From assembly GCA_014925825.1 (NCBI GenBank), contig JACGCK010000001.1, forward strand, positions 1 to 64,000: a stretch of DNA of 64,000 nucleotides. The letters run 5' to 3'. The stretch is from Pholiota molesta. Its lineage: Eukaryota; Basidiomycota; Agaricomycetes; Agaricales; Strophariaceae. Positions 11,454-22,342 of this stretch are shown piece by piece. The position numbers and the translations under genes were made by a program. The stretch's first letter is position 1; each line of letters opens with the position of its first letter. The notes under the pieces are model-generated. The model ran no database searches, was not told the DNA's origin, and worked only from the letters and a program-made list of their open reading frames with translations.

Positions 11454-14400
11454 TTAAATTTGGCCCCCTCCACGAGTCGAAGTAGTCATATAGATAGACT
11501 TATCCCATCCATTACGATCTTTAACCCAGGCTTGTCCATCTTTATCAGAATGAAAGACAATAGATGCACGTCTACCTTTGAAATGCAGATTAAAATGACT
11601 CAATTCACTTGAGTGAAAGAGCACTACATCTCCATGGCGAAGCTCCAACCGTATGCCTGGCTCCATAAAGCATAGGTCACCACCCTCACAGGCTTCAGAA
11701 AGTACCATAACCATGCAAAACTTGAGGTCATTCCAGTCCCGATGAAGATTTGTCGACACGTTGAAGTTTATGACAAATCCGCTAAAGGGGTAGGCTGGAG
11801 AAAAGCCCCCAGCAGGCAGAACGTCTGCAAACTGTGCAATGGCATCGTACTCATCAGGAATCAATTGCTTGACCTAAGAAAAAAATTAACAATAGAGAAA
11901 GAGTATTCGAAGAAAAGAAAACATACAGCAGTAGCGAGCCATTCGAAGATATCTTCAAAGCTCTCTTCCAGCAATTTATACTGTGTTGAGTGCGTTTGAA
12001 GCTCCTTAGACGTTCTAGGAACACATTGGGCAGTCTTGACCTGTTTGCTACTGCCTGCTCTTTGATGGGCGGCAGGCTCTATGTCAATAGGAACTTTATC
12101 GCCCTATCCAAGAAATTAAAATATGTAAATACAGGAAATAAGACAGAAAACATACCCTTTTTGAGTAGCGATTATACCATGAGAAATGCACACTCTCAAA
12201 GGTATGCTGATGTTTTGCACTCCATGTATCCGTTTCAACTAGGTTTCAGGATATGCAGCTGTGAGATACCGCATTGCCTTTTCCTTGAGCTCGGTAGGCA
12301 TATCAGGAATGACAATAATCATAGGCTGATCGTTAACGTCATTGATACATAGACGTCTGCTCAACAGAGATGAGAAAACAAAATACGCTTTAATAATGGA
12401 GACGTACTTGTTGATAATATTCGCAGGAATATGAATGTATTTTTTGCTTTCGCGATAACCAGAGGCGAGGAGCTGTTTAAGCTATGAAGACAGATCAGAC
12501 TATGCCAAGGACTAAAAAAGATGATATACCTTGGCTTGGAGATCCTCAATCGATATCGCAGCTTCAGCTGCCTGTGCGGGCTTACGCTGTTTTTGTGTTG
12601 CAAAGTAGCGATCGCGTGCCTTCCCAGTACGATAATCGACTTTGATGTTTTTGTCGTCTTTTGGATCGAAAGCAGTGTTGATACAGATTACCTCACTGGG
12701 GGCTGGGAGGACAGCCGGAGGAAACATTTCGAAGTCACTGTCATAGTCAGTCAAAGGTGATAAAGGGGATTCCGTTGACTGGTCAACTCTAAAAGGAGCA
12801 ATAGACCCATCAGCTGTGGGCATTGATGAAAGAGTAGCATGGTTGATGAGATAAAATGGTTGCGGATGCAGATAATTGGGTAATGAGGTATAACAGGATG
12901 ACCAAACATCTGAGCGAGGTCTCAAAATTGTACTAGCTCACATTTTAGTAGGGATTGATGTAGAAGAAAGAAAGAGACTCACTCAAAAATCATCTGGTTG
13001 AAAAACATGTCTGAACGCGCAAAATCCCCAAATTCTACTGTGGGTAGAGTATTCTGACTTTTCAGGAGAGGTTGGTTGAACATTGTAGAGAATGTGATTC
13101 GATATTTATTCCTCATTCTGGAAATAGCAGGAATAATATCTTTGATGACCAACTGGCCATCAACGCTATCTAGAATCATATAAGCATTGAAAATAAAGGC
13201 TAAAGAGATATGAACATACTGGGATCTGGGCATCTAATAACATAGTTTACTCTCATTAGAACATCAGCAGTCAATTCACTCCGTCGAATACGTCCTCGAA
13301 GTTCCGCTGCAGCAACAGCGGCTAACAAGAACATAGTCCCTACAGATATGACATTAGAGCTCAGAAATAGATTTGATGTATAGCCTACACACCTGCATTC
13401 GCCAAGATGGTATATTTATTTCCATCGCGAAAGTACCGGTAAAGCGTGGATACATGTTTGCTGCATTTGATTGATTCCAGAACAGCGTTTGTCGTAGACT
13501 GTTTTGAAAGAGAAACACTAGAGAAAATTGTTAGATAGGTTCCCCTCAAAAAAGAAAAAGACGTACCTGATTACTTTATTGCGAAACTGGATACAATTCA
13601 CCATATAGATGAAATCCATAGTCACGGCGCTTGCATCAGCTCGCATACAGCAATCTGCAAGGCTGTCCAAGGAATCAACGGCCATTAACAATGGCGCAGG
13701 GTTAGTTGCCTTGCCTAAAAGTGCATCGAATATGTCAGCGATGCTTTGTCGCTTGTTAGATTCACATTGTTGGCAAGCAATAGAAAGTTGGAACAGGAAG
13801 GTGGAGGCAGCCGCACTGAGGGTCTGTTTTTCGTGTACTGGCTCCGAATTGACCACAGCAGGGGCATAGGTGCATGTATCTTCTTGCGCTTCTTCTTCTT
13901 CTTCTTCACCCATAAATGCGTTATTGGACTGGCAGGATGTACTTTGAGCTGCCAAGCGTGCCAGTATTCCTCCACGCCGACAAACCCATCCGCCTCCTCC
14001 TCCTCCTCCTCCTCCTCCTCCTCCACCACCACCACCACCTCCTCCTCCACCTCCTCCTCCTCCTCCTCCTCCTCCTCCTCCTCCTCCTCCTCCTCCTCCT
14101 CCTCCTCCTCCTCCTCCTCCTCCTCCTCCTCCTCCTCCTCCACCCCCTCCCCCTCGTCCTCGTCCTCCAAATTGATTGGCATTGCCCATACCTAGTCCAG
14201 GCAAGCCATTATTGAGCCAGCGACGGAGCTCCTCATCATCGTCATCGTCTTCATCACCTGCATCTTCATCATCATTGCCACCCTCAGCATCCTGCTGGCC
14301 ATCCACCTCACTGGGATGTTCCTGGTCATCCTTATCAGGCTGTTGGTTCTGCATGTGATAGTTTGCGAGATGGTAAAATGCGGAAGCGTAGTGGTGTATG

Positions 14401-15300
14401 AAGATATCGTCTGTAGTATTGGGGGATTTAGCAAGGTCGGCAGAGCTATCCAGAGGCTCGCTGTCTTTAGTCATGTCCCCGACGCGAATAGCAACCATCC
14501 GACGAATATCATGGGCAGCCACAGAGTCATGTTTAGCATAGGCTAGCACAAAGTGGCGAAATATTTGGGCAGTCGCATAGGCCAGATCATGGTCTTCCTC
14601 GGTGTAGAATGCTACAATGTTCTCTTTGACGTAATTGGAATCCATAGGGACCTCAGAGCAGGCCTGCTGTAGAGAAGGGCATGGGCTAGAGGTCAGGAAT
14701 AGGCGCGAAGGTGGATTTCCAAGATCAGAGGGTTGGGCAGGGGCTACAGATTGACCACGGCAATTCTTGGAATACGGGCTATAGCGGGCATGATGCGCCA
14801 CTAATCTTTGAGCACCTGATGTTCGACGGACTGGCGTTTGCGGTACAGATAAACTTTGCGACTCGTATTGAGGCCAATTGAGATGAGCATGCCTGGAATT
14901 GGGTGTAGCAAGAGGGGAACTGTGAGGGCTAGAAGCAGCAAAGGGAGAAGAGGGTGGTAGATTTGGGGAAAAAGTCTAGATGGCAGGACATAAGTTTGTA
15001 CCCATTGATCATGCGACGGAATACGAACTTTCAGGAACATGAACTCCGAATTATCTGGTGCTATGGGCGACGTAACGGCGGCATGGCTAGAGGGCTGCAA
15101 TGTGAAATCAAGGCTCAGTTGGACAACGGTTGGGTAAAGCATTAAAGACTTACTGGAGATAGAATACCAAAACAACGATTGATAGGTAGAGATGCCTCCA
15201 ATTTCGAGGCTATAGTGGCAAGATCATTTGGAAGACTGCTGTTTTGCTTGAGATAAGCCAAAAGGGCTGTAGTCTCAGCAGGATCTAGCAAAGCTGTCAT
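11454..15300 (-). CDS. TET/JBP-family dioxygenase with long N-terminal extension, KDZ cargo
   Basis: Probable Fe(II)/2-oxoglutarate oxygenase acting on methylated bases in DNA. The catalytic domain is the last 200 residues: iron ligands HRD (in TNLHRDWND) and the distal His (in SSELSHFN), with GGDL, RLELRHGDVV and the 2-oxoglutarate Arg region GRRASIVF. Eleven exons with introns of about 50 nt can be chained from 15300; the first seven (15300-15154, 15094-15029, 14975-13567, 13517-13393, 13339-13220, 13169-12983, 12932-12530) give exactly 819 codons in frame. The last four are 12481-12408, 12356-12156, 12103-11927 and 11873-11454. One base is missing in the ninth exon near 12240, where the frame must shift. 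The corrected product would have about 1109 residues. The N-terminal 700 residues match nothing I recognise and include a poly-Gly run. A shorter gene starting at 12823 is the alternative. Confidence 0.8.
13988..14152 (+). repeat. CCT trinucleotide microsatellite (poly-Gly in the TET/JBP gene)
   Basis: A run of roughly 50 CCT units with a short ACC interruption near 14025. In the minus-strand gene frame it encodes Gly. In other frames it produces long poly-Glu, poly-Leu and poly-Ser shadows that are not genes. Such tracts change length easily. Confidence 0.9.
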
Positions 15301-15566
15301 GCGGCCCGGAGAATACTTCGCGCAGAGTGGTTCAGAGTCTGGAGGGTGTAAATTACCCCGGGGCGCTGGCAAGCTGAAAGTCTAGTCCCACGGTTTTGAA
15401 AGGGGTACTTGCTGACTAACACATCTCGTCTCTTCCAAGTTTTCACATATAGTTCCTTAAAGCACTATACTCCAGAAGTTAGAAAATAAATATGAGCAAT
15501 AACATGTCTATTGACATCTGAATCACCCCTAGTTTACATGAGTAGCACTCTATCCTGAATAAGAGT

Positions 15567-17330
15567 TCAGTAAAGCATGAGATCAAAGACTTTAATGGCA
15601 AAACTTACTGCGGTAACCGTCCTCTGACCAGCAGGCACGTCACAGCGACACAAGTTTATACCATCGTCTGTCATTGAGTTGCTTCGATTGTAATCAGCTC
15701 GAGGTGGTGGTGGTGGTGGTCGTCTTGCAGATGAAGTCGACGCGGCGGCGGGCGGAGGACCGGCTTGCCAGGTTGGAGACATATATAAAGGCGCTGTCTG
15801 GCGTGAGCTGGAGCCTACAGCAGTCGACGATGTTGTCTATATACTGGTTGTGGTATAAAAGGTATAATCGTCGGTATAATCGTCCGAGATGGGCCGGATT
15901 GTAGAGATGAGGTTGCTGTTGTTGCAGTGCGCCCAGTATTAGGCGTAGTGAAGTCGTCGTCTAGAGCAAACAAAAATATTAGACAGTTTTGGAGACGTCA
16001 GTAGGCAAGCATACCATCATCAGAGTCGATGGTTACGAATTCAGCAGAACTAGGTGCACGGCCTCGTCCACGACCGCGCGTTGTTGCTGCAGCGCCGCAT
16101 GTGCCCCTTGCAGCACGTCCGCGTGCAGCTCCACGGCCTCTTGCACTCGAATTTCCGCCTCCTCCGCCTTTGTCGTCGCCTCCATTTCCACTGCCTCCAC
16201 CGCCTCTACCAGTGCCAGCGCCGCCGCCGCCGCCACCACCACCTCCTGGCCCATGTCCATTCCCATTCTGGTTATTTTGCGCATTTCCTTCGCCGGCGAG
16301 ATACCGTGTCACACTCTAACATTGATATTAGTTTACCGTGCAGCATGAGCATATAACATGCGCACCGAAGTGACCCTCTGAAATTCCCGTCGCACAATGA
16401 CAAACATCTCCTTGTACTGGTTGAGTCCCTGATGGAGCATGTCGTGCTTCGTCACGGTGCCCTCGCAAACCTGAACCATCTTTCGCTCGGTCTGACACCA
16501 GAACACATCAAAAAACATTCATGAGGAGAAGGGGGGGCGACGAAACGTACTTCGCGACGCAGCTGGGGCTTGCTGACATTTTTGGCCAGCCCGATTTGGT
16601 TGTATCCCTCGATGAGGCCGATCCCAAGCGTGGAGGGAACCAGGTATTTCATTGCGCCCTCCATGCATTCAATCACATAGTCCCGATCTATGATCATTTG
16701 TATGTGCTGTGCGATGGTTGTGTCCGTCCCTACGTTCAGGGATATAAGTTCTCAAAATCGCATAAATGTCAAGAAAAGACCGACCGATGCCATTCTTGTC
16801 CATAAGAGTGACAAGGTCCGCTTCGGTCAGATAGTTGGGCTTCGACGTCTCGCCCTGCCTGATCTCGCATACTGTCGGTTGGAACTCTTCTCCTTCTTGG
16901 AAATCTGGCACGGTATGCCCGGTCCATTTATCGTAGATAAACACGTTCAGATAGTTCCTTTCCTTCATGACCAAACCTATCAAGATCATCAGTTTCATCC
17001 TATTACCCAATTAGTTTGCAGCACACCTGTAGCATAGAATTCTTCGCCTCCACAGACGACGTCGACTGTGGTCTGCCAGCCTTCAGCATCCTTGGAGCAG
17101 CACCCGAGATACCTCCGAGTAATGTACTCATACACGCGCTTCTCATCCCCAGCGAGGTTCCCTGCATGTGCCGTGGGGTGGATCGGAGGATGCGCCTTGT
17201 CATTGTTCTTGCCTTTCCGTGGGGTATTGAAGCCGTCCTCGTCGAGGTTGGCGATGGTGCAGGTGCGGCACCGAGGACAGTGGCTGTTGTCGCGGACACT
17301 GAGCTGCATCCGACATGCAGCATGCCCCAT
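15567..17330 (-). pseudogene. DNA topoisomerase III fragment (C-terminal half) captured in KDZ
   Basis: Type IA topoisomerase III, part only. Exons join in frame on the minus strand and contain the family signatures NDKAHPPIHPT, GDEKRVYEYITRRYLGCCSK, GGEEFYATG, LVMKERNYLNVFIYDKW, PNYLTEADLVTLMDKNGIG joined to TDTTIAQHI, and PSTLGIGLIEGYNQIG. A Gly- and Arg/Gly-rich tail follows, then a GRF-like Cys motif (LCRCDVPAGQRTV). The toprim domain and the active-site Tyr region are absent: upstream of 17330 the frame runs into unrelated sequence. The region around 15830-15900 does not splice cleanly and the last GRF cysteines were not found. It cannot encode an active enzyme. Its position inside the KDZ element suggests capture from a host gene. 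Confidence 0.78.
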
Positions 17331-17504
17331 GCACCTGCGTCTGGATCCAACGGATGTCGAGGTCAGGTGCCATGCGCCGCCAATCCTGGATCTCGACCTT
17401 GTCGCGGACCGCCATTCGTTGCCGTTGAAGGGAGTTCGTGGAGCTTGAAGGCAATCGTGGACAGTACATGGGATATTCGGTGTTCGTCACCGTTAGGAGG
17501 TGTT

Positions 17505-17565
17505 AGCGGACATGGCCGGCTGTTCGTCAACGTTGAAATGGCCGTTCCTCGATGTCGACGGCGGT
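17505..17565 (+). repeat. GCCGTT-type degenerate repeats, left group
   Basis: Two near copies of a word close to GGCCGTTCNTCGACGTTG (CTGTTCGTCAACGTTGA and GGCCGTTCCTCGATGTCGA). Related to the longer group at 19105-19265. Confidence 0.5.
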
Positions 17566-17761
17566 GTGTCGAAGATCCCGGTCGCCATCAACCGGTGGGA
17601 GGTGCTGTGCACGCCTGGCCCGCTCCTTGGTGTCTTGCCAACTGATCCAGGGCGCGAGAGGCTCTGGTTGAAGGCGCGGATGCTCAGGTTTGAACCTGCG
17701 GACATGAGACAGACATTATTATTGTCAGGATTTTGTCTTTGAGAGTGACACAGATACACCG

Positions 17762-17903
17762 CGCACCATTCAGCCTTGACCCATTGCCCATCCTCTGTCT
17801 GCTCATAGATGCCCTCTCTCATGGCTTCAGCGCCCACTGCTTGTACCTTCCCATTGCAATCATAGTAGATGATAATGTGAATTTTTCCTATCGTCGCCGC
17901 CAT
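17762..17903 (-). pseudogene. Hsp70-like (actin-fold ATPase) gene fragment
   Basis: One exon-sized piece reading GKIHIIIYYDCNGKVQAVGA and then an EGIYEQTEDGQWVKAEW segment. This pattern is typical of the N-terminal part of the divergent Hsp70-like proteins common in Agaricomycetes. Neither the nucleotide-binding start nor the rest of the protein is nearby. It lies next to the topoisomerase III fragment on the same strand, so it is probably another captured fragment. Confidence 0.55.
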
Positions 17904-18689
17904 AAGGTGCTCTTGGAGGTGTAGGACTGGAATATCGCGGTCTTGTGCAGGATAACGTGGCTCTCGATTTGTTGGATAGTACTGATCACGGCCATCAAGA
18001 TACGTCGTAGGTTTAGACGGCCTGTCTTGATAATAGCACTCATGCTCTTCAGTGCTAACGAGGGAAGATTATTGGAGAGTGATTTCATTGAAGAACCGGT
18101 TGTAGCATACTGCATTGTAGCGGACGACGGTCCAGCAGACCTCGTCCGTGCGGCCAATCACGGGCACTCGATCCTTCCTCGGCGGCGTCGTCCCCCTCTG
18201 GAATGGTTTCTGTCATTGGTCGAATACCGGCCCCGGAGCCGTTAGAGCGCATGCTCGTCGTGCTGCCCCGTCGATGCACTTGATTGACATAAGGCTTCGA
18301 TGTCATGAGTTCGTCCGCAGGGTTTACGCTGGGCTTCCAACCTTTGGGCTGAGTAGAAGGTGATCGAGATGCGTGTCCTCGTTCGGACATGGTCATTGAC
18401 CTTACAGAACCCCCTGAAGATCTGCCCAACGAACCCTTCCATGGCTGATCAGCAGCCTTATCAGACGAGTATCTCGTAGTAAGCTTGTTCCTCTACCAGC
18501 TTCAAAGCCATTTTCCATAACCTTGCTAGTCACTTTCATCTCCTTCAACCTCTTGTCAACAGCGCTTCATCGCCGCCGCTGCCGGCACTGCGCCCTCCTC
18601 GAGCAGCCATTCGTGTAACTCCTTTAGCTGGCTCAGCTGCCCCGCTGCGACTGCGACCGCCATCCGGCCACCCGCCTGCATGATCTTCT

Positions 18690-19050
18690 GCTCCAGCGAA
18701 CAAGGCGGACCAGCTGTCAAATGTTAAGGTTGTTGGGCTGCTGGAGAGTCTGAATTCAGAGATCATGCAGATTGCGGCGAGCATGATGGAGGAGCTGGCG
18801 ATTGAGGACAAGCAGATCACAGGCGAAGGAGCAGAAGTTGAACGAAGCATGGGAAGGGTATACGCCTGTGTAGGATACAGTGGCCGAGGATGGCGGAGCT
18901 GTTGAAAAATTCAGAGCAAAATGAAGGTCCAATATTGGTGCAGCTGGCAGCGCAAGCGAGTATGGCGTATGGCGGCGTTTCGAGTCGCCAGAGGACGAGC
19001 ATATGCTGAGCGAGAGATCTATGCGCGAGTACCAGAGCCAGGTAAGTAAG
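18690..19050 (+). pseudogene. Fragment of an uncharacterised Agaricomycete protein
   Basis: A plus-strand stretch reads LSNVKVVGLLESLNSEIMQI followed by AASMMEELAI, then after a frame change PILVQLAAQASMAYGG. This resembles a domain often seen in uncharacterised mushroom proteins, but I cannot name it. A splice donor (CAGGTAAGTAAG) follows at about 19040. The frames are broken. Confidence 0.3.
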
Positions 19051-19104
19051 GTTTAAAATCAACAGAAACCTCCGACTAACCACATTATATCAGAAGAACA
19101 TCGC

Positions 19105-19265
19105 GGAAGTTGACGGCCGTATCGTCGACGTTTACACGGCAGCCGTTCGTTGACGTTTTGAAGGCCGTTTCTTGATGTTGCCATTGGTTGCTGATGTCTT
19201 GCCTGGCCGTTCTTCGACATTGAAGGCGTCCTTCAACGTTGGCTGCCTTTGGGAGACGTTGACAG
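19105..19265 (+). repeat. GCCGTT-type degenerate repeats, right group
   Basis: At least five spaced variants of GCCGTTCNTCGACGTT, among them GCCGTATCGTCGACGTT, GCCGTTCGTTGACGTT, GCCGTTTCTTGATGTT and GCCGTTCTTCGACATT. Together with the left group they bracket the Hsp70-like and unnamed fragments. Confidence 0.55.
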
Positions 19266-19491
19266 CGTGTACTTTGTTGAACATATACTCGCTTGCGGCA
19301 AAGCCTCCTACAAGAACGACGTGCTATATCACATAGCTCAGAAAAGCTGTGGAATGTGCGAAGATATAAGTGACACTTACGGAAATAGGTTTGTGTATAG
19401 TCCGTTTCTGATCGAGCACGGCCTTGACGATACAGTCGATGGAAGGCTCGAAGAATAATGCAACATCCGTCCTATGGATCATAGAGAATGA

Positions 19492-20183
19492 TTAGATGAG
19501 AATAGTTGACAGCAAAAGGTTAGAGGGAACAGACCCTAGGAGTTCGAGCTGTGCGAAGCGGATGTTATGGCTGGGGTAATTGTTTCTGGTCGTGCCAAAC
19601 TTGACGTATTGTGGTTCTTCTGCATCTCTGAATTGTAATTTCGTGGTCTTGTCGAAGCAGCACATGATAAGTTCGATATCGTCAGCAAAGAGAGATCCAG
19701 CCAGGTAGTCCAACATAACTTCGACACAAATGCAGCCTCAATATTCATCAATGTTTCAAAAATAGACTGCTCAGCCCACATTGCATTCCTAGCAGCTCGT
19801 TTCCTCTTGATAATGTATTGGTTCCCATTATCGCGGCGGATGCATGTAGTGGCATTTGCTGTAGTCCCGGATCTCGATAGCCTATCGAACGCGTCGAATT
19901 CGAATTCGAAGTCGGAAAGAGCAGCAATTGGCTGTAAATCATCGATCAGGGAAGGATCGATGTAGAGGAGCGCAAGACCTACCGTAATGGAACAGCGCGA
20001 CTCTCCATGATCTTCGAGGATGGTCGGTAATCCGTGAGGAGCTCGCCTCTTCGAAGACAAAATGACAATCTCCTGGTCAATATTGCTGGAAGTGGGACTC
20101 TTTCTGATTATCGTAATCTTCGAGCTGCTTTCCAGCGAAGATGAGACACTGTTGATTGGGAGTGAGACCAAATGGTCAGCCAA
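19492..20183 (-). pseudogene. Protein kinase-like N-lobe fragment
   Basis: Minus-strand frame with the pattern of fungal kinase N-lobes: LSDFEFEFDAFDRLSR, a Gly-poor loop, then NQYIIKRKRAARNAMWAEQS (Lys in the VAIK position) and FETLMNIEAAFVSKL. The catalytic loop (HRD) and DFG segment are not seen downstream; instead the frame continues into SLFADDIELIMCC and an unrelated tail. It is a fragment, probably captured by the element together with the neighbouring pieces. Confidence 0.5.
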
Positions 20184-20485
20184 GTTGCCAACTGGGAAAC
20201 TGATAACAATGAGATGAGTAAGTAACTTACCTTTGCTTGTCTTGGATCTTGGCCTTGACTATCGGAGGACTTGTAGATGAGAGAATTATTGATGTTGCCG
20301 ATGAGATCCTTGGCTGAGTGACAAAGACTCAGAGTCAGACATGGTAATGCTGGGTCACGCTTGGGTCACGCGTAAACGCGATGCATTTCATGACTGTTTA
20401 GGTATTGAATCACGTGCACGTCTTGCAACGTCGACGGCATAAACTTGAATTTGCAATAGCAGCATACCAGAACTAAGATCAAAGA

Positions 20486-21284
20486 ATGGCAAATTCTTCC
20501 CCTAGTGTCATTCCAACCTCTCATCAAAGCGAAATAGAAGTAGGTCATCAATTCTACCTATTGTGTCTATTTATATTGACTTCTTGTATTATCTGGTGTA
20601 GTTTGTTGCAGCAACCCCACCGCCATATCAAACCCCAGAAAGGTACCAGGAGGGTCAATGGAAAGGCCTAACATTTACGGAAGCTCGCCTTCTGTACTTA
20701 AGGACCAGAAATTCACTGGGAACACCACATAGTGGTATTACCGAATTTCCTCAACCTCCGGTATGATTTCTGTATCGTCTTCTATAACCTATCATTATTA
20801 ACGTCAAGTTTTAGGGTGCCTCATTAAATGAGAGCCCAATTATGGCTCAAAAACAACGGGAATCTGCAAGAACTTCGGATTATGAGGTAGGACATCATGT
20901 TTTCCTTTTGAGTCATACTAAAGTTTGATGTATTCATAATAGTATACCCCCTGCTCATCTGCCTATATTTGTGAAGGCTCTGACCTTCTTCCTCCAATCA
21001 ACATTAGGCCACTGCGTATCAAGCCTGTCGATCTCATTCCTAACCTTGGTGCCTCAAACAACGTGTTAGCTACAAAGATCCTCTCTCAACAATATGCCAT
21101 ATTGCAACGTAGGATACTGCTCGCACGTCTGGCGCAGAAAAAATGTGTTTCCAGAGCCATTCTAAAGGGAAGAAGCTCTAAAAAACTCATCAGAGCACAG
21201 GTGAAAAATGAAGTGGAACGTAGACAAATTATTCGAGATCGAAAGGTCTTGAAGAAGAAGATAAAGTTTATTCAAGGAAATTAA
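20486..21284 (+). CDS. Small basic protein upstream of the KDZ transposase
   Basis: Unrecognised protein of 208 residues. Four exons (20486-20539, 20602-20760, 20815-20886, 20943-21284) join cleanly in frame, 627 nt in total, with ordinary GT..AG introns. The first half is Pro- and Ser-rich. The last 75 residues are a strongly basic predicted helix (RRILLARLAQKKCVSRAILK and on to RDRKVLKKKIKF), suggesting nucleic-acid binding or a coiled coil. It is transcribed toward the next small gene and the transposase, all on the plus strand. The intact reading frame argues that it is an element gene rather than debris. Start chosen as the first ATG giving a clean exon chain. Confidence 0.65.
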
Positions 21285-21786
21285 TGCACTATAGTGAGTT
21301 CTCTAGCTTATTCTTATAAAATCTTGTATTTATCACTATAACAGAAAAATCCCATTAGATTTATAGCTACAATTTGGATAGGGGAATACGTGTTCTGGCG
21401 AGTTGGCTGAGCTTTGTTTTATTGATGTGTCTAATTTTAGCCGTGTGAATTCTTTGGCAAGGTGAATGAATCTGAGTGTAATTTCCTAGCTTTTACACCG
21501 TCCCAGCACCAGGGTCGCAATGTTTGTATTTCGCACAAGCTATTTGCTGTTTCCAACCTGTCTCTCTAAGTCTTGTTACTTGTATTCCAAACACTTTTGG
21601 CCCACTCACCTCTCCTTGCGCCAAGCCCCAGTGAAAACGCTCCTTTTAGACGCCACTTTGTCTCTGCATTCAGCATTTGCCAGGCTTTCTCTCACCGTAG
21701 CATTCATCTTTGACATTCACCCACTTCATTTCGGTAAATGTCACTCAATGTCAAACGTGTTGATGCTTATCTTCGTTACTTCTTAG

Positions 21787-22255
21787 ATGTCTACACACCT
21801 CAAATGCCTTGAGTGTGGATATGAATATCTCGCAAGTAGAATGGATACCTTGGAGTATGAAAGTTATTGGGCCGCAGAGCAGAGAAATGGTGGCTTTGTC
21901 CGCCTCGGGAAGAAGACCATGCTCATCATAACAAACTTTTGTAAGCCTACTATGAGTTACTTTAATACTTATTCATTCCTGACATGTGAACTCTTCCCTA
22001 GTTCGGAAGATTGCTTCCAAAATTCGAAAGCTGCGGCCATGCCAGCACATTCATGTAATTGAATCCGTTGATATGGTCTCTGTCAATTCAGAGGAAACTC
22101 CCTCGTTCGTTGACATTTCCGAGAAAGAAGGGGTTCTGGTGGAGGGAAAAATGTCGTTCCACACAGATGATGATGAGGAAATGGACATTGACATTGCTGA
22201 TGCAATGGGCGTATATTTCACATACTACCGTGACTGTGGCTCTGACGAAAGCTAA
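21787..22255 (+). CDS. Small protein with a CxxC pair next to the KDZ transposase
   Basis: Unrecognised protein of 135 residues. Two exons, 21787-21940 and 22002-22255, join in frame (408 nt). The N-terminus has a CxxC pair (LKCLECGYEY), the middle is basic (RKIASKIRKLRPCQH) and the C-terminal third is acidic (HTDDDEEMDIDIAD). The stop lies 87 bp before the transposase ATG on the same strand. An additional 5' non-coding exon is possible, since a GTAAAT donor lies near 21734 and the ATG follows directly after a CTTAG acceptor. The close spacing suggests co-regulation with the transposase. Confidence 0.6.
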
Positions 22256-22342
22256 ACAGCATTTACGCTAGATCCCCTTCTTTGTTCATTGCTATTGCGC
22301 TTTATCCTGCTCTCACTCTGTCCATCTACATTTTGCAATAAA

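Noticed and set aside
13715..14215. Long poly-Glu, poly-Leu and poly-Ser frames
   Set aside because: They are other-frame readings of the CCT microsatellite inside the TET/JBP gene.
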